Assembly (NCBI RefSeq): GCF_014201885.1
Contig: NZ_JACHFN010000001.1
Span: forward strand, 522,190-586,189
Length of the DNA stretch: 64,000 nucleotides
From: Deinococcus budaensis
GTDB taxonomy: Bacteria; Deinococcota; Deinococci; Deinococcales; Deinococcaceae
Reading direction: 5' to 3'
The notes under the pieces are model-generated. The model saw nothing but the letters and a program-made list of their open reading frames with translations. It did not search any database and had not been told where the DNA came from. This document shows positions 1-10,030 of this stretch, in pieces (positions within the stretch are counted from its first letter, which is position 1; the number at the start of each line of letters is the position of its first letter). Made by a program: the position numbers and the translations under genes.

Positions 1-1789
1 CCGGGTCCATCAGGAGGCGCAGGTTGCCGGGGTCGGTGAGGTAGGCGGTCTCGACGAGCAGGCTGGGCTGGGTGGTGGGGCGGGTCAGGGCCAGATTGGC
101 GCCTGGCTTCAGGCCCGCGCCGGGGCCGAGTTCCGGCAGGGTGCGCCGCAGGGCGCTCAGGATCGCGGCGGCGGGGGCCTCGGCCTGCGGGTGGGTGAAG
201 TACACCTCCGGGCCGCGAATCCCGCGCGGATCGCGGCCGTCGGGCAGGGCGTTGGCATGAACCGAGACCAGCAGGTCGGCGCGGGCGGCCTCGGCCTGAA
301 GGCCGCGCTCGTACAGCCCCAGGGTCACGTCGGCGCTCCGGGTGAGGACCACCTCGGCGCCCGCCGCCCGCAGCAGCTCGGCAGCGCGCAGGACCAGCGG
401 CAACATCAGCGCCTTTTCGGGCACGCGCAGGGCACCGGCCCCGCCGTGCTGGGTGCCCCCGTGCCCGGCGTCCAGGGCGATCACCCGTCCGGCCAGCGGG
501 CGCGCGGCGTCCAGCGTGGGCGGGCGGCGCACGGTCAGCCACAGGTCGTCCCCCTCGTAGGTGGCGAAAAAGCCCCAGGCCTGCGGGGCGCTCAGGTCCA
601 GGCTCAGGCGCGTGACGCCCAGGGCCACCGGCTGCACCTCGGCCCGCGCGATCAGCCGGTCGGCCAGCGGCGCGGGCAGGGTGGGCGGCGTCTCCAGGCC
701 GTACAGCGTGAGGCTCAGGCGGCGCCCCCCCTGCTCCTGACTCAGGGTGAAAGGCACCCGCGCGCCCCCCAGCCCGATCCGCACCCGCAGGTCGTCTGCC
801 GGGAGGGGCGCGGGCGGAAGAGGGGCCAGCTCCGGGGTGGGGAGCGGGGGCGCCCCGGCGGCCGCAGGCGCTTCCAAGGTCACGGTGCCCCCCCGCGCCG
901 GGGCGGGCGAGCCGGGCGTCAGCTCCAGCTGCCCGGCGGTGATCAACACCCCCACGCCGGGCGCCAGCCGGGCACGCACATCCTGGCCCACCCGCCCCAC
1001 CAGCCGGAAGGTCATCCCGTCGCGCGGAAAGAGAAACGGCTCCCCCCGCAGCGTGGTGGTCACGTTGCCCGCGTCGTTGAGGCCCAGGCCACGCACGCTG
1101 CCGGGCCGCTGGATGCCGGTGCGGGGGCCGCTGCCCGCCCGCAGGCCGCCCAGGCTGGTCAGGCGGCCGGGCGCGGCGGCCCCCACCGTCCGGCCGTCGC
1201 GCCCGGTCAGCGTGACCGTCACGGGGGCCGCCTGGAACAGCTGCGCCGTGGGCAGCGTGTAGGTCGCCGCGTACTCGCCGGGGCGCTCCTCGGTGAGTGG
1301 AACGGGCGGCCCCTCCCCCACCCGGAAGGTCGCCCGGCCTCCCGGAGACCCCCGGAACGCCACCCGGACGCTGCGCTCGGCCGCGCTGTCCCCGGCGGGG
1401 TCCCAGAACTCGTGGTCGGCGGCGGGGCGCAGGCTGGCGCGCTCGATCTGGGTGGGGGCAGCGGGAAGCGGGGCAGCCGGGGTGCGAATCACCCGCAGGG
1501 TGCGCTGCCCGCTCTGCCCCCCCAGCGTGGTGACCAGCCGCAGGTCGTTGGTGCCCACCCGCAGCGGCCACCACAGGATGAAGAGGCCGTCGGGTCCTAC
1601 CGGCGCGGCCTGCGTGCCGATGCTGAGAGACGCGCCGGGAGGCACGCTGCCCTCCAGCAGCACGTGGTCGAAGGCGACCCGGTGCTCCGGGGGCGGATAG
1701 GCGACGAACACCTCCGGCGCGGCGCTGGCCCCGGTCAACGCAGGGGCAGCGAGCAGGGCGAAGGCCAGGGCGGCGCGGCGCGGGAGCAT
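1..1789 (-). CDS. N-acetylmuramoyl-L-alanine amidase (Amidase_3), C-terminus cut by window edge
   Basis: Secreted zinc amidase that cleaves the lactyl-amide bond between MurNAc and the stem peptide. About 596 codons are visible and the frame is still open at the left edge. The protein starts with a signal peptide (MLPRRAALAFALLAAPALTG), then a long beta-rich N-terminal part with Pro/Ala-rich linkers, then the catalytic domain. All zinc and catalytic residues are visible: DAGHGG, the Glu in VPEKAL, the His in SVHAN and the Glu in VETAYLTD. The ATG at 1789 lies 7 nt after a TAGACC box on the minus strand, so the message is probably leaderless. Compare the degenerate amidase at 56576-58003, which lacks these ligands. 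Confidence 0.9.
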   Translation of the reverse strand, partial: MLPRRAALAFALLAAPALTGASAAPEVFVAYPPPEHRVAFDHVLLEGSVPPGASLSIGTQAAPVGPDGLFILWWPLRVGTNDLRLVTTLGGQSGQRTLRVIRTPAAPLPAAPTQIERASLRPAADHEFWDPAGDSAAERSVRVAFRGSPGGRATFRVGEGPPVPLTEERPGEYAATYTLPTAQLFQAAPVTVTLTGRDGRTVGAAAPGRLTSLGGLRAGSGPRTGIQRPGSVRGLGLNDAGNVTTTLRGEPFLFPRDGMTFRLVGRVGQDVRARLAPGVGVLITAGQLELTPGSPAPARGGTVTLEAPAAAGAPPLPTPELAPLPPAPLPADDLRVRIGLGGARVPFTLSQEQGGRRLSLTLYGLETPPTLPAPLADRLIARAEVQPVALGVTRLSLDLSAPQAWGFFATYEGDDLWLTVRRPPTLDAARPLAGRVIALDAGHGGTQHGGAGALRVPEKALMLPLVLRAAELLRAAGAEVVLTRSADVTLGLYERGLQAEAARADLLVSVHANALPDGRDPRGIRGPEVYFTHPQAEAPAAAILSALRRTLPELGPGAGLKPGANLALTRPTTQPSLLVETAYLTDPGNLRLLMDP

Positions 1790-1802
1790 AGGGGGAGGTC
1801 TA
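1790..1802 (-). promoter_or_regulatory. Leaderless -10 box for the amidase
   Basis: TAGACC followed by 7 nt and the ATG at 1789. There is no Shine-Dalgarno sequence. The spacing matches the other leaderless promoters in this window, although the last base is C instead of T. Confidence 0.4.
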
Positions 1803-1850
1803 CCACGCGCGCGGCGGGCGGGGGAAGGCGGCCGCCTTCCGCAACTGACC

Positions 1851-1861
1851 TACAGTGAGCC
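1851..1861 (+). promoter_or_regulatory. Leaderless -10 box for the 59-residue membrane peptide
   Basis: TACAGT followed by 5 nt and the ATG at 1862. No Shine-Dalgarno sequence precedes the start. Confidence 0.4.
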
Positions 1862-2041
1862 ATGCCTAACATCAGCCCCGGGGAAATTATCGTGCTGCTG
1901 TCCTTGCTGGCCCTGCTGCTCGGTGGCCTCTGGGTAGTCGTGCGAGTCATTCGCCTCGCCGGGCGCAGCCGGGAAGCCGAACGTATTCAGCAACTGGAAG
2001 ACCGTGTGCAGGAACTGGAGCAGTCAGGCCGGACACGGTAA
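1862..2041 (+). CDS. Small single-span membrane protein with coiled-coil tail (59 aa)
   Basis: I do not recognise the family. Residues 8-30 (IIVLLSLLALLLGGLWVVV and following) form one clear transmembrane helix. The remainder, with heptad-like RIQQLEDRVQELEQ, should form a short cytoplasmic coiled coil, a layout seen in small envelope scaffold or phage-shock-like proteins. It is divergent from the amidase and the two start codons are only 72 nt apart, so the genes may share a control region. A TACAGT box 5 nt before the ATG supports the start. The reading frame is well formed and conserved-looking, but its function is unknown. Confidence 0.6.
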   Translation: MPNISPGEIIVLLSLLALLLGGLWVVVRVIRLAGRSREAERIQQLEDRVQELEQSGRTR

Positions 2042-2083
2042 CGGGGTCTGCCGATCTGCCTCCGGCCCTGTCCAGCCGCCCGG

Positions 2084-3388
2084 TCAGTTCGTGGGCCGCA
2101 GCCCCTGCAACTCCTCCGGCAGCTCCTCGGCGTAGAGGTCGCGCCAGGCCTGGCCGTCGAAACTCACCTCGGACTCGATGAAGTACTGCGCGGGGTCGTC
2201 GGGGTCGGCCAGCGCGTCGGTGGGGAGGTCGAGACGCACGGCCTGCACGGGCGGCAGTTCTCCCACCCCCCCCAGCCAGGGCGCCTCGTCCGCAAAGGTC
2301 TCCGCGAGCAGGGCGCGGGTCCACCCGGCCCAGGCTGCGGGGTCGCCCGCGCCGGTCGCGCCGCGCAGGTCCCCGCGCAGGCGGTCGGCGTGCTCCTCCG
2401 GCACGTCCCCCGGCGTCCATTCGATGCGCCCGTCGGCCCAGACGGTGACCGGCACGGTGTCCACGTCGAGCATGGAGCTGATCAGCTCCCCCAGGCCGGA
2501 GGAGTCCTCCTCGGTATGGACGGCGCCGGGGTCGGCGTAGAGCTGCCAGGTTTCGCTGTCGAGGGTGTACGCGCCCGCGTCCGGGTCCAGATGCACCTCC
2601 AGCCCGCCCAGGAAGGCCAGGGCGAAGGGGGACCCCAGCGGCGTCTCCTCGCGCAGTTCCAGCGTCACGCGGCGGGCGGTGGGCGTTCCCTCCTCGCCCG
2701 GCGGGTCAGCCTCCGCCCGCGCGAAGGCCCCCAGGTGGGCGGCCTCCCAGCCCTCCGGCCCGCCGCCGTGCCACCCGCGCACCAGGGCCTCCAGCTCCTC
2801 CAGCATCTCCTCCGGCGGCTCGGGGTCGAAGTCGATGCGGCCCTCGCGCCAGTGTTCGGCGCGCAGCGAGGCGACCAGACGCCCCGGCTGCTGCGCCAGC
2901 GGATGCCGCAACAGTTCGCGCAGGCCCGCGACCGGGTCCGCCTGCCCCGGCAGGCTCTGCCAGCGCTCGCCGTCAAAGGAATGCTGCCGCGTCCGCACCC
3001 GCAGCGCCGCGCCGTCTCCATCGCCGTCCAGCAGGGCGTGGTCGCGCGTCAGGCCCGGGGAGCCGTCCTCCAGCGTGCGGGCGCCGAAGCCCAGCACCAG
3101 CTCGCCCGCCAGCCGCCGCAGCGGGGGCACGGGAATGGCCTCCAGGTCCCCCGGTGTCCGCAGGGCCTCGCGGGCCAGCCCGGCCAGCACGTAGGCCCGC
3201 CGGTAGGCCCTCGCCCAGCCCTCCGCCTGCGGCTGCGTCTCGCGCAGCGCCGTCAGCAACCGCTCACGCAGCGCCGCGTCGTCCGGTCCGCGCCGCAGCG
3301 TGACCGTTCCGTCCAGGGCGATCTCGGCCTCGAAAGGATGCACCGTGGGCATCAGGCCCAGTTGTTTGCGGCGTTTCGCTTCACCCAT
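2084..3388 (-). CDS. Conserved hypothetical protein beginning MGEAKRRK (434 aa)
   Basis: Unknown function. The frame could be extended upstream to 3451, but the start at 3388 gives the N-terminus MGEAKRRKQLGL, a basic MGEAKRRK-type opening found at the start of several uncharacterised bacterial proteins, so I chose it. The protein is acidic after this basic leader and has no signal peptide or transmembrane segment. Alternating beta-rich stretches and Asp/Glu-rich loops suggest a soluble cytoplasmic protein. Its 3' end lies 42 nt from the convergent small membrane peptide. No catalytic motif is evident. Confidence 0.7.
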   Translation of the reverse strand: MGEAKRRKQLGLMPTVHPFEAEIALDGTVTLRRGPDDAALRERLLTALRETQPQAEGWARAYRRAYVLAGLAREALRTPGDLEAIPVPPLRRLAGELVLGFGARTLEDGSPGLTRDHALLDGDGDGAALRVRTRQHSFDGERWQSLPGQADPVAGLRELLRHPLAQQPGRLVASLRAEHWREGRIDFDPEPPEEMLEELEALVRGWHGGGPEGWEAAHLGAFARAEADPPGEEGTPTARRVTLELREETPLGSPFALAFLGGLEVHLDPDAGAYTLDSETWQLYADPGAVHTEEDSSGLGELISSMLDVDTVPVTVWADGRIEWTPGDVPEEHADRLRGDLRGATGAGDPAAWAGWTRALLAETFADEAPWLGGVGELPPVQAVRLDLPTDALADPDDPAQYFIESEVSFDGQAWRDLYAEELPEELQGLRPTN

Positions 3389-3541
3389 AGCCACAGGGAA
3401 GCACACACGGGGCGCCGAAGGGCAGCCCTCACCGCCCTGAGGTTCACCCATCTTTCTTATCCCGACGGCTACCTCACGCCGGGCGGGAACCGCAAACCGT
3501 CATACCACCGTCAGAAAACGCCATTAGAATCCTGAGCGGAC

Positions 3542-6304
3542 ATGAAGAGACTGCAACTCCCCAGTGCGATGCTCGGCCTCACGGTGCTGCTGACGGCGTG
3601 CCCCGGCCCGATCAATGAACCGCCCCGACCCCCCGCCCCGACCACCCACAGCCTGACGGTCAAGCTTGGCGGCGTGCCGAGCGCGCCCGTAACGATCACG
3701 AACACGACGACCAAGACCCAGGTGTTTAGCGGCACGCTGGAGGGCGGCAAGACCTTCGGCGACCTGAAAGCCGGGGACGTGTTCGAGGTGACGGGCGCGG
3801 CAGTCAACGGGTATACGGCCCCCGCCACGCAGACGGTCACGCTGGACGCGAATAAGACCGTGACGCTGGCGTACGCGGCGGCTCCCGTGACGCCGCCCGC
3901 TCCCACGCTGCACACGCTGACGGTCAAGCTGGAGGGGACTGGCAGCGCTCCGGTCACGGTCACGAACGAGACGACCAAGATCCAGGTGTTCAGCGGCTTC
4001 GTGGAGGGCAGCAAGACCCTGGAAAATCTCAAGGCTGGCGACGTGTTCCGGGTGGAGGCGGGCAGCGTGGACGGCTTCACGGTTCCCACCGCGCAGACCG
4101 TCACGCTGGACGCCAGCAAGACCGTGACACTGAGTTTCGCAGCCCTACCCGGCACGACGCTGGACCCCAGCCGCGTGCGGGGCACCCTGGACGGCTGGAC
4201 CTTCGGGACGGGCGACCTGAAGGCGTACTTCAGCTTTGGCAGAACGGTCGTGGCCGCGAGTACGCCGACCATCACGCTGTCCGGGAACGTGGACGCGGGT
4301 CTGCCCACGCCTGGGCAACTCTCCCCTTTCCTGGAGGACTGCACCTTCACCGGGCAGCGCAGCGCCCCCGACTTCGGCTCGGAGATGGCCAGAGGCGCGA
4401 CCTACAGCCGACAGGGTGATTTTCTGGGCTTCGTGACTGAGCAGACCACCGACGGGCGTGACGTGGTCCGCGTGTACTCCGATACGGCGGCGACCTTCAA
4501 GGGCACTGCGATCTGCCCGGGATCCCAGCGCCTGGACCTCGACCTCCGCGTCGTACAGGGCTGGAACGCTTTTAGCATCGCGGAAGTCAGCAGCGGTGAG
4601 TACCGTTACGACCTGCGTTTCCGCAACCTGGAGGCCGGGGCCCGCACCACCCTGACCCTTGACCGCGCCCGGGAGAGTGTCTCGGTGTTCTTCCGGGACA
4701 CGAGCGACCTGACGCTCCGGGCCGGGAAGTCGGCTACCCGCGAGGTCGTGTTCGCGCAGACGGGCGGCTTGAGCGGACAGGTGACGCTGGAGACCAACGT
4801 TCCCGGCGTGACAGTCACGCCTTCAACCGTCACCCTGCCCACCCTCGGCACCCAGGGCGCGGGTGGGCGCGGCCTTCAGGCCCTAAGCGCCGCCGTGCAG
4901 CCGCAGGCGCTGGGCGCGGCCCTGACCTTCAGCGCGGACGAGAACGCCGCCTCCTACAGCGGCCCGCTGACTGTGATCGTCAAGAAGGGCGCAACCGAGG
5001 TCGGACGCGGCACGCTCTCCAGCTTCCGGTTGACCGCGCCGAGCGTGATGGCAAACGTGCCCTACGGCACCAGCCTCAGCCTGGCCCGGGGAGAGACCCG
5101 GGGGGTCACCTTCAGCGTGTTCAGCCAGGAATTCTTCAGCGGCACCACGACCGTCACGCTGAGCGGCCTGCCTGCCGGAGTGACGGCCTCCACCGAGACG
5201 GTCACCCTGGCCGAGAGCGGCAGCGCCCAGGTCACCGTGCAGGTCAGCGCCAGCGCCGACGCCCCTCTCGCCACGGTAAATGCCCGCGTGACCGGGCCGA
5301 AGGTCCGCAACACCCAGGGCGCCCCGGACACCGTGCCGGTCACGGTCACGCCCGCGCGCACCCCCCTGGACCTGAACGGGTTCCAGCGGGCCGTTCCAAC
5401 CCCGGGCGGGCTGTGGGTCATCACGCCTGAGCAGTACAGCGGCGGCGCGTCCTCGTTCACCCTGCTGCGCATGCAGGGCGGGGCGGTGGCGCAGCGTGAG
5501 GTCCTGACCGGGCGGCCCACCCTGCTGCCTGCGCCCAACGGCGACGCCCTGCTCGTGACCGAGGTGAACAGCGCCGGAACGCTGACCTACACCCTGACCC
5601 GCCTGCGCCCCGACGGCACCCGCACCGCCCGGACGTTCGGCGTTCAGGACGGCCAGAATTTCGCACGGGGAGCGGTTGACGCTCAGGGCAACCTGTGGTT
5701 CCTGAAAGACACCTCCTCGGCCACGTCCTCGGCGGCGCTGGCCCGGGTGAACTTCGAGGCGGGCACCGTCACGGTCGTGGACGCCACCCGGCCCTACCGG
5801 GGGTACGAGTCCCTGAGCGCCAGCCCCGACGGCCAGACAGTCGTCGTGCTGCCCTCCTCGAACACCACCCTGTACCGCGTCGACGTGGGCAGCGCCGCCG
5901 TGAGCACAGTGACCCTGGACCGGACGGTCAGCTATTTTGAAGCCGCCGCCACCGACAACGGGGGAACCGTGTACCTGCCCCAGTATGACGGCGTGCTGCG
6001 CGTCAGCTCCTCGGGCACCACGGCGCTGTTGCCCCTCACCGGCTCGTTCAGCCTGCTCGGCCTCGACCGCGCCGCGCCGGGGACGCTGTGGCTCAGCCGC
6101 GCGTCCGAGGTGATCAGGCTCGACACGGCGAGCGGCAGCACCCAAGTCATCCCGCTCTCCGGCAGCACCTCCAACCCGAACAGCTTCCTGGCGGGCGGGA
6201 CTCCCGACGCTTCCGGCGGGGTGTGGGCCGTGACCGGTGAATCGGCCTACGACCAGGCGACCGGCAACATGGTCACGCGTTACTTCGCCAGCCTGCTGAA
6301 GTAA
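3542..6304 (+). CDS. Large repeat-containing lipoprotein (920 aa)
   Basis: Predicted lipoprotein: a short signal peptide ends in the lipobox LLTAC (Cys20), followed by a Pro-rich spacer. Residues 36-121 and 124-201 are two tandem copies of a beta-sandwich module with shared VFSG, LKAGDVF and QTVTLDA signatures. The middle part (about 205-620) is Thr/Val-rich, with bacterial Ig-like features such as TVTLSGLPAGV. The last 300 residues look like a beta-propeller built from repeated strands (LWFLKD, DGQTVVVLP, GGVWAVTGE). It probably acts at the cell surface in binding or adhesion; no catalytic residues are apparent. A TAGAAT box lies 11 nt before the ATG. A hairpin with a T-run follows. Confidence 0.75.
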   Translation: MKRLQLPSAMLGLTVLLTACPGPINEPPRPPAPTTHSLTVKLGGVPSAPVTITNTTTKTQVFSGTLEGGKTFGDLKAGDVFEVTGAAVNGYTAPATQTVTLDANKTVTLAYAAAPVTPPAPTLHTLTVKLEGTGSAPVTVTNETTKIQVFSGFVEGSKTLENLKAGDVFRVEAGSVDGFTVPTAQTVTLDASKTVTLSFAALPGTTLDPSRVRGTLDGWTFGTGDLKAYFSFGRTVVAASTPTITLSGNVDAGLPTPGQLSPFLEDCTFTGQRSAPDFGSEMARGATYSRQGDFLGFVTEQTTDGRDVVRVYSDTAATFKGTAICPGSQRLDLDLRVVQGWNAFSIAEVSSGEYRYDLRFRNLEAGARTTLTLDRARESVSVFFRDTSDLTLRAGKSATREVVFAQTGGLSGQVTLETNVPGVTVTPSTVTLPTLGTQGAGGRGLQALSAAVQPQALGAALTFSADENAASYSGPLTVIVKKGATEVGRGTLSSFRLTAPSVMANVPYGTSLSLARGETRGVTFSVFSQEFFSGTTTVTLSGLPAGVTASTETVTLAESGSAQVTVQVSASADAPLATVNARVTGPKVRNTQGAPDTVPVTVTPARTPLDLNGFQRAVPTPGGLWVITPEQYSGGASSFTLLRMQGGAVAQREVLTGRPTLLPAPNGDALLVTEVNSAGTLTYTLTRLRPDGTRTARTFGVQDGQNFARGAVDAQGNLWFLKDTSSATSSAALARVNFEAGTVTVVDATRPYRGYESLSASPDGQTVVVLPSSNTTLYRVDVGSAAVSTVTLDRTVSYFEAAATDNGGTVYLPQYDGVLRVSSSGTTALLPLTGSFSLLGLDRAAPGTLWLSRASEVIRLDTASGSTQVIPLSGSTSNPNSFLAGGTPDASGGVWAVTGESAYDQATGNMVTRYFASLLK
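3647..4145 (+). repeat. Tandem in-frame duplication, 264-bp period, inside the lipoprotein gene
   Basis: The module beginning at codon 36 (position 3647) is repeated exactly 264 bp later at 3911. Both copies encode a beta-rich unit ending in a QTVTLDA(N/S)KTVTL strand pair. The copies have diverged, so the duplication is not recent. Confidence 0.8.
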
Positions 6305-6320
6305 GCTCCGCCCTTTTTCG

Positions 6321-6337
6321 CCGCGTGACCTCACCCG

Positions 6338-6345
<8 letters not shown>
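6321..6345 (+). terminator. Intrinsic terminator after the lipoprotein gene
   Basis: Nine-base-pair stem (CCGCGTGAC / GTCACGCGG) with a 7-nt loop, followed by TGTTTTC. The right arm overlaps the stop codon of the convergent hydrolase gene. Confidence 0.7.
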
Positions 6346-7198
<853 letters not shown>

Positions 7199-7210
7199 TC
7201 GGGGAGTGTA
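7199..7210 (-). promoter_or_regulatory. Leaderless -10 box for the MBL-fold hydrolase
   Basis: TACACT plus 6 nt plus ATG at 7198 on the minus strand. This decides the start codon against longer upstream alternatives. Confidence 0.6.
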
Positions 7211-7358
7211 GAGCCTGCGCCGCCCCCCGCACGGAACCCGGGGTGCCGTGGGTGAAGTCCGGTTCACCCCGTCCCCACCCGCTTCCCGTTCCCGGACCGG
7301 AAGACTGGCCGCATCCGCCGGGCCAGCGGGCCGGGCCACCTCATCCGGGAGGCGTGAC

Positions 7359-7865
7359 ATGACCCAGGGCATGAGCATGAAGATGACGGACCTGCAAGAC
7401 CTCTACCTCGAGCAGCTTCAGGACGTGTACTCGGCCGAGCGGCAGCTGCTGGAGTCACTCGGAAAGATGGCGCAGGCGGCGAGCACTCCCGAGCTGCGCC
7501 AGGGCTTTGAGCTGCACGCGGGGCAGACCCGCGAACAGATCGCCCGCCTGGAGCGGATCGTGGGGGAGCTGGGCGGGCAACCCGGCGGCAAGACCTGCCA
7601 GGCGATGCGCGGCCTGGTCGCCGAGGGCCAGGAGATGATCGAGCGCCAGGCCGACCCCGCCGTGCGCGACGCGGGCCTGATCGCCGCCGCGCAGCGGGCC
7701 GAGCACTACGAGATTTCGGCCTACGGCACCCTGCGGACCTACGCCGAGATCCTGGGCCGCACGGAAGACGCCGAGCTGCTGCGGACCAGCGAGGACGAGG
7801 AAAAGGCCACCGACATGAAGCTGACCGGGCTGGCCCGCAGCATCAACATGCAGGCGCTGGGCTGA
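7359..7865 (+). CDS. YciF/DUF892 ferritin-like stress protein (168 aa)
   Basis: Matches the DUF892 (YciF) family: a four-helix-bundle ferritin-like protein induced by stress in several bacteria, biochemical role unsettled. Visible family features are DLYLEQLQDVYSAERQLLE near the N-terminus (residues 10-28) with Glu residues on successive helices, a central EHYEISAYGTLRTYA segment and a terminal EDEEKATD. The start is the ATG at 7359 preceded by GGGAGG, a good Shine-Dalgarno site, unlike its leaderless neighbours. The gene is followed by a strong hairpin shared with convergent trpA. Likely soluble and cytoplasmic. Confidence 0.85.
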   Translation: MTQGMSMKMTDLQDLYLEQLQDVYSAERQLLESLGKMAQAASTPELRQGFELHAGQTREQIARLERIVGELGGQPGGKTCQAMRGLVAEGQEMIERQADPAVRDAGLIAAAQRAEHYEISAYGTLRTYAEILGRTEDAELLRTSEDEEKATDMKLTGLARSINMQALG

Positions 7866-7880
7866 GGCCGGGAGAAAGGA

Positions 7881-7915
7881 AGCGGGGCCACGGCGCTTGA
7901 ACCCGTGGCCCCGCT
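7881..7915. terminator. Long hairpin between DUF892 and trpA
   Basis: Thirteen-base-pair perfect stem (AGCGGGGCCACGG and its complement) around a 9-nt loop, between two convergent stop codons. No strong T-run follows on either strand, so termination activity is inferred from position and stem strength. Confidence 0.6.
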
Positions 7916-7928
7916 CACTCGTGAACCT

Positions 7929-8729
7929 CTACTTCCGGCAGCCCCGCGCGATCTCGGCGGCCAGGGCGCCCACGTCCTGCCCCTCGCGCACCGCGTTGAT
8001 AAAGGCGCTGCCCACCACCACCCCGTCCGCGACCGCCGCGACCTGCCGGGCGGTGGCCGCGTCCTTGACCCCGAAGCCCACGGCGACGGGGACCCGGGCG
8101 TGTTCGCGGGCCAGGGCCAGCATCGCGGGCACCTCGGCCAGCGCCGTGCCCTCACGCGCCCCAGTCACGCCGGTCACGCTGACGGCGTACAGGAAGCCGG
8201 TGCAGGCTTCGGCGACGAGTTTCACCCGCTCAGGCGTGGAGGTCGGGGCGATCAGGAAGGTCACCGCCAGCCCGTGCTCGGCGGCCAGGTCCGCGATTTC
8301 CAGGTCCTGGTCGGGCGGCAGGTCGGGGAGGATCAGGCCGTCCACGCCCGCCTCGGCGGCCAGGCGCATGAACTCGCGCGGGCCGACCGCGTAGATGGGG
8401 TTGACGTAGGTCATGATCACGAGCGGGGTGTCGTGGCGCGCCCGCAAGTCCCGGACCAGCGCCAGCGTGCGCCGGGTGCTGGTGCCGCCCGCCAGCGCCT
8501 GCTCGGAGGCCCGCTGGATGGTCGGGCCGTCCCCCAGCGGATCGGAGTAGGGAATCCCGACTTCCAGCAGGTCGGCCTGTTCCAGCAGCGCGTCGGCCAC
8601 GGCGGGGAAGCCTTCCGCCGTCGGGTACCCAGCGGTCATGAAGGGAATGAAGGCGGCGCGGCCTTCCGCCCCCGCGCGGGCGAAAGCAGCGTGGATGCGC
8701 TCGGCGCCGCGGGTCAGGGTGGCGGTCAT
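7929..8729 (-). CDS. trpA: Tryptophan synthase alpha chain
   Basis: Cleaves indole-3-glycerol phosphate to indole and glyceraldehyde 3-phosphate and channels indole to TrpB. The 266 residues match the usual length. The catalytic Glu56 lies in [11 protein letters not shown], Asp67 in LGDGP, and the family signatures [10 protein letters not shown] and [13 protein letters not shown] are present. The ATG overlaps the trpB stop by 4 nt (8726-8729), so the two are translationally coupled, as expected for subunits of one alpha2-beta2 complex. It is the last gene of the gluQ-trpB-trpA run. Confidence 0.97.
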   Translation of the reverse strand: MTATLTRGAERIHAAFARAGAEGRAAFIPFMTAGYPTAEGFPAVADALLEQADLLEVGIPYSDPLGDGPTIQRASEQALAGGTSTRRTLALVRDLRARHDTPLVIMTYVNPIYAVGPREFMRLAAEAGVDGLILPDLPPDQDLEIADLAAEHGLAVTFLIAPTSTPERVKLVAEACTGFLYAVSVTGVTGAREGTALAEVPAMLALAREHARVPVAVGFGVKDAATARQVAAVADGVVVGSAFINAVREGQDVGALAAEIARGCRK

Positions 8730-9991
8730 GCGCGCACCTCCCCGCGCTGGCCCTGGGGCTGCTCCAGTTCCAGCAGGCGCATCACCTCGGCCACGTCCTT
8801 GTCGCCGCGTCCGGAGAGGTTCACCACGATCACCCCTTCCGGCCCGAGTTCGCGGGCCAGCTGGACGGCGTGGTAGATCGCGTGGGCGCTTTCGAGGGCC
8901 GGAATGATGCCCTCCAGGCGGGTCAGCAGTTGCAGGGCCTCCAGCGCCTGCGCGTCGGTGATGGGCACGTACTCGGCCACGCCCGTTTCACTGTAGTGGC
9001 AGTGCTCGGGGCCGATGCCGGGGTAGTCCAGCCCGGCGCTGACCGAATGCGGCGGGACGATCTGGCCTTCCGAATCGTTGAGCAGGTACATCATCGAGCC
9101 GTGCAGCACGCCGACGCGGCCTCCCGCGACCGAGGCGGCGTGTCTGCCGCTGTCCACCCCTTCCCCGGCGGCCTCGGTGCCGATCAATCGGGGGCGCTGG
9201 TCTTCGGGCAGATAGGCGTAGGGCGCAAAAATCCCGATGGCGTTGGAGCCGCCGCCCACGCAGGCGACGATGGCGTCGGGGGCCGGGCGGCCTTCGAGCG
9301 CCTGAAGCTGCACCTTGGTTTCCTCCCCGATCACGCTCTGGAAGTCGCGGACCATCGCGGGGTAGGGGTGCGGCCCCACCACGCTGCCCAGGATGTAAAA
9401 GGTGTCGCGCACGTTGGTCACCCAGTCGCGGATCGCCTCGTTGGTGGCGTCCTTGAGGGTCTGGGTGCCGGAGGTGACCTCGCGGACCTCGGCGCCCAGC
9501 AGCCGCATCCGGAAGACGTTGAGGGCCTGGCGGCGGATGTCCTCGCGGCCCATGTACACGATGCACTCCAGCCCCAGCAGCGCGGCGGCGGTGGCCGAGG
9601 CGACCCCGTGCTGCCCGGCGCCCGTCTCGGCGATCACCCGGCGTTTGCCCATGCGTTTGGCAAGCAGGGCCTGCGCGAGGCAGTTGTTGATCTTGTGCGC
9701 GCCCGTGTAGTTCTGGTCCTCGCGCTTGAGGTAGATTTTCGCGCCGCCCGCGTGCTCGGTGAGCCGCTGCGCGAGGTACAGCGCGCTGGGACGGCCCACG
9801 AACTCGCGCAACAGACGGTCCAACTCTTGCAGGAAGGCGGGGTCGGCCTTGGCGGCCAGGTACGCCGCCTCGAGTTCGTCGAGCGCCGGAATCAGCGTCT
9901 CGGGCACGTAGCGCCCGCCGAAGCGCCCGAAGCGCCCACGGGCGTCCGGCTGCGGGTAGCTCGGCAGCGTGACAGAGGCGGAGGAGGTCAT
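8726..9991 (-). CDS. trpB: Tryptophan synthase beta chain
   Basis: PLP enzyme that condenses indole with serine to form tryptophan. The PLP Lys100 lies in GAHKINNC and the phosphate-binding loop GGGSNAIG is present. Length (421 aa) is slightly above the usual 395-410 because of a short N-terminal extension before [13 protein letters not shown]. The ATG at 9991 is 6 nt downstream of TAGCAT, suggesting a leaderless start. Upstream, between gluQ and trpB, are two perfect palindromes (10013-10030 and 10031-10055), the first over the expected -35 region, implying a repressor or attenuation-type control. No trp leader peptide with Trp codons is seen. Confidence 0.97.
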   Translation of the reverse strand: MTSSASVTLPSYPQPDARGRFGRFGGRYVPETLIPALDELEAAYLAAKADPAFLQELDRLLREFVGRPSALYLAQRLTEHAGGAKIYLKREDQNYTGAHKINNCLAQALLAKRMGKRRVIAETGAGQHGVASATAAALLGLECIVYMGREDIRRQALNVFRMRLLGAEVREVTSGTQTLKDATNEAIRDWVTNVRDTFYILGSVVGPHPYPAMVRDFQSVIGEETKVQLQALEGRPAPDAIVACVGGGSNAIGIFAPYAYLPEDQRPRLIGTEAAGEGVDSGRHAASVAGGRVGVLHGSMMYLLNDSEGQIVPPHSVSAGLDYPGIGPEHCHYSETGVAEYVPITDAQALEALQLLTRLEGIIPALESAHAIYHAVQLARELGPEGVIVVNLSGRGDKDVAEVMRLLELEQPQGQRGEVRA

Positions 9992-10003
9992 GCCCTCATG
10001 CTA
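9992..10003 (-). promoter_or_regulatory. Leaderless -10 box of trpB
   Basis: TAGCAT plus 6 nt plus ATG at 9991 on the minus strand. The expected -35 region falls in the palindrome at 10013-10030. Confidence 0.5.
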
Positions 10004-10012
10004 GCGAGGCCC

Positions 10013-10030
10013 CCCTAACGGGCGTTAGGG
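10013..10030. promoter_or_regulatory. Perfect palindrome over the trpB -35 region
   Basis: CCCTAACGGGCGTTAGGG: 8-bp arms with a 2-nt spacer, centred about 20 bp upstream of the trpB -10 box. It is a candidate repressor operator. The binding protein is unknown. Confidence 0.5.

Noticed and set aside
191..1858. Long plus-strand open frame (about 555 codons)
   Set aside because: Antisense to the truncated amidase, whose catalytic motifs are complete. Gly/Arg/Gln-rich translation is typical of a GC-rich antisense frame.
3389..3451. Longer N-terminus for the MGEAKRRK protein
   Set aside because: The extra 21 residues (starting at 3451) have no conserved look, while MGEAKRRK is the usual N-terminus of this type.
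4883..6334. Long minus-strand frame opposite the lipoprotein (about 480 codons)
   Set aside because: Composition is Gly/Arg/Ala-rich without any recognisable domain, and it mirrors a gene with a clear signal peptide and lipobox.
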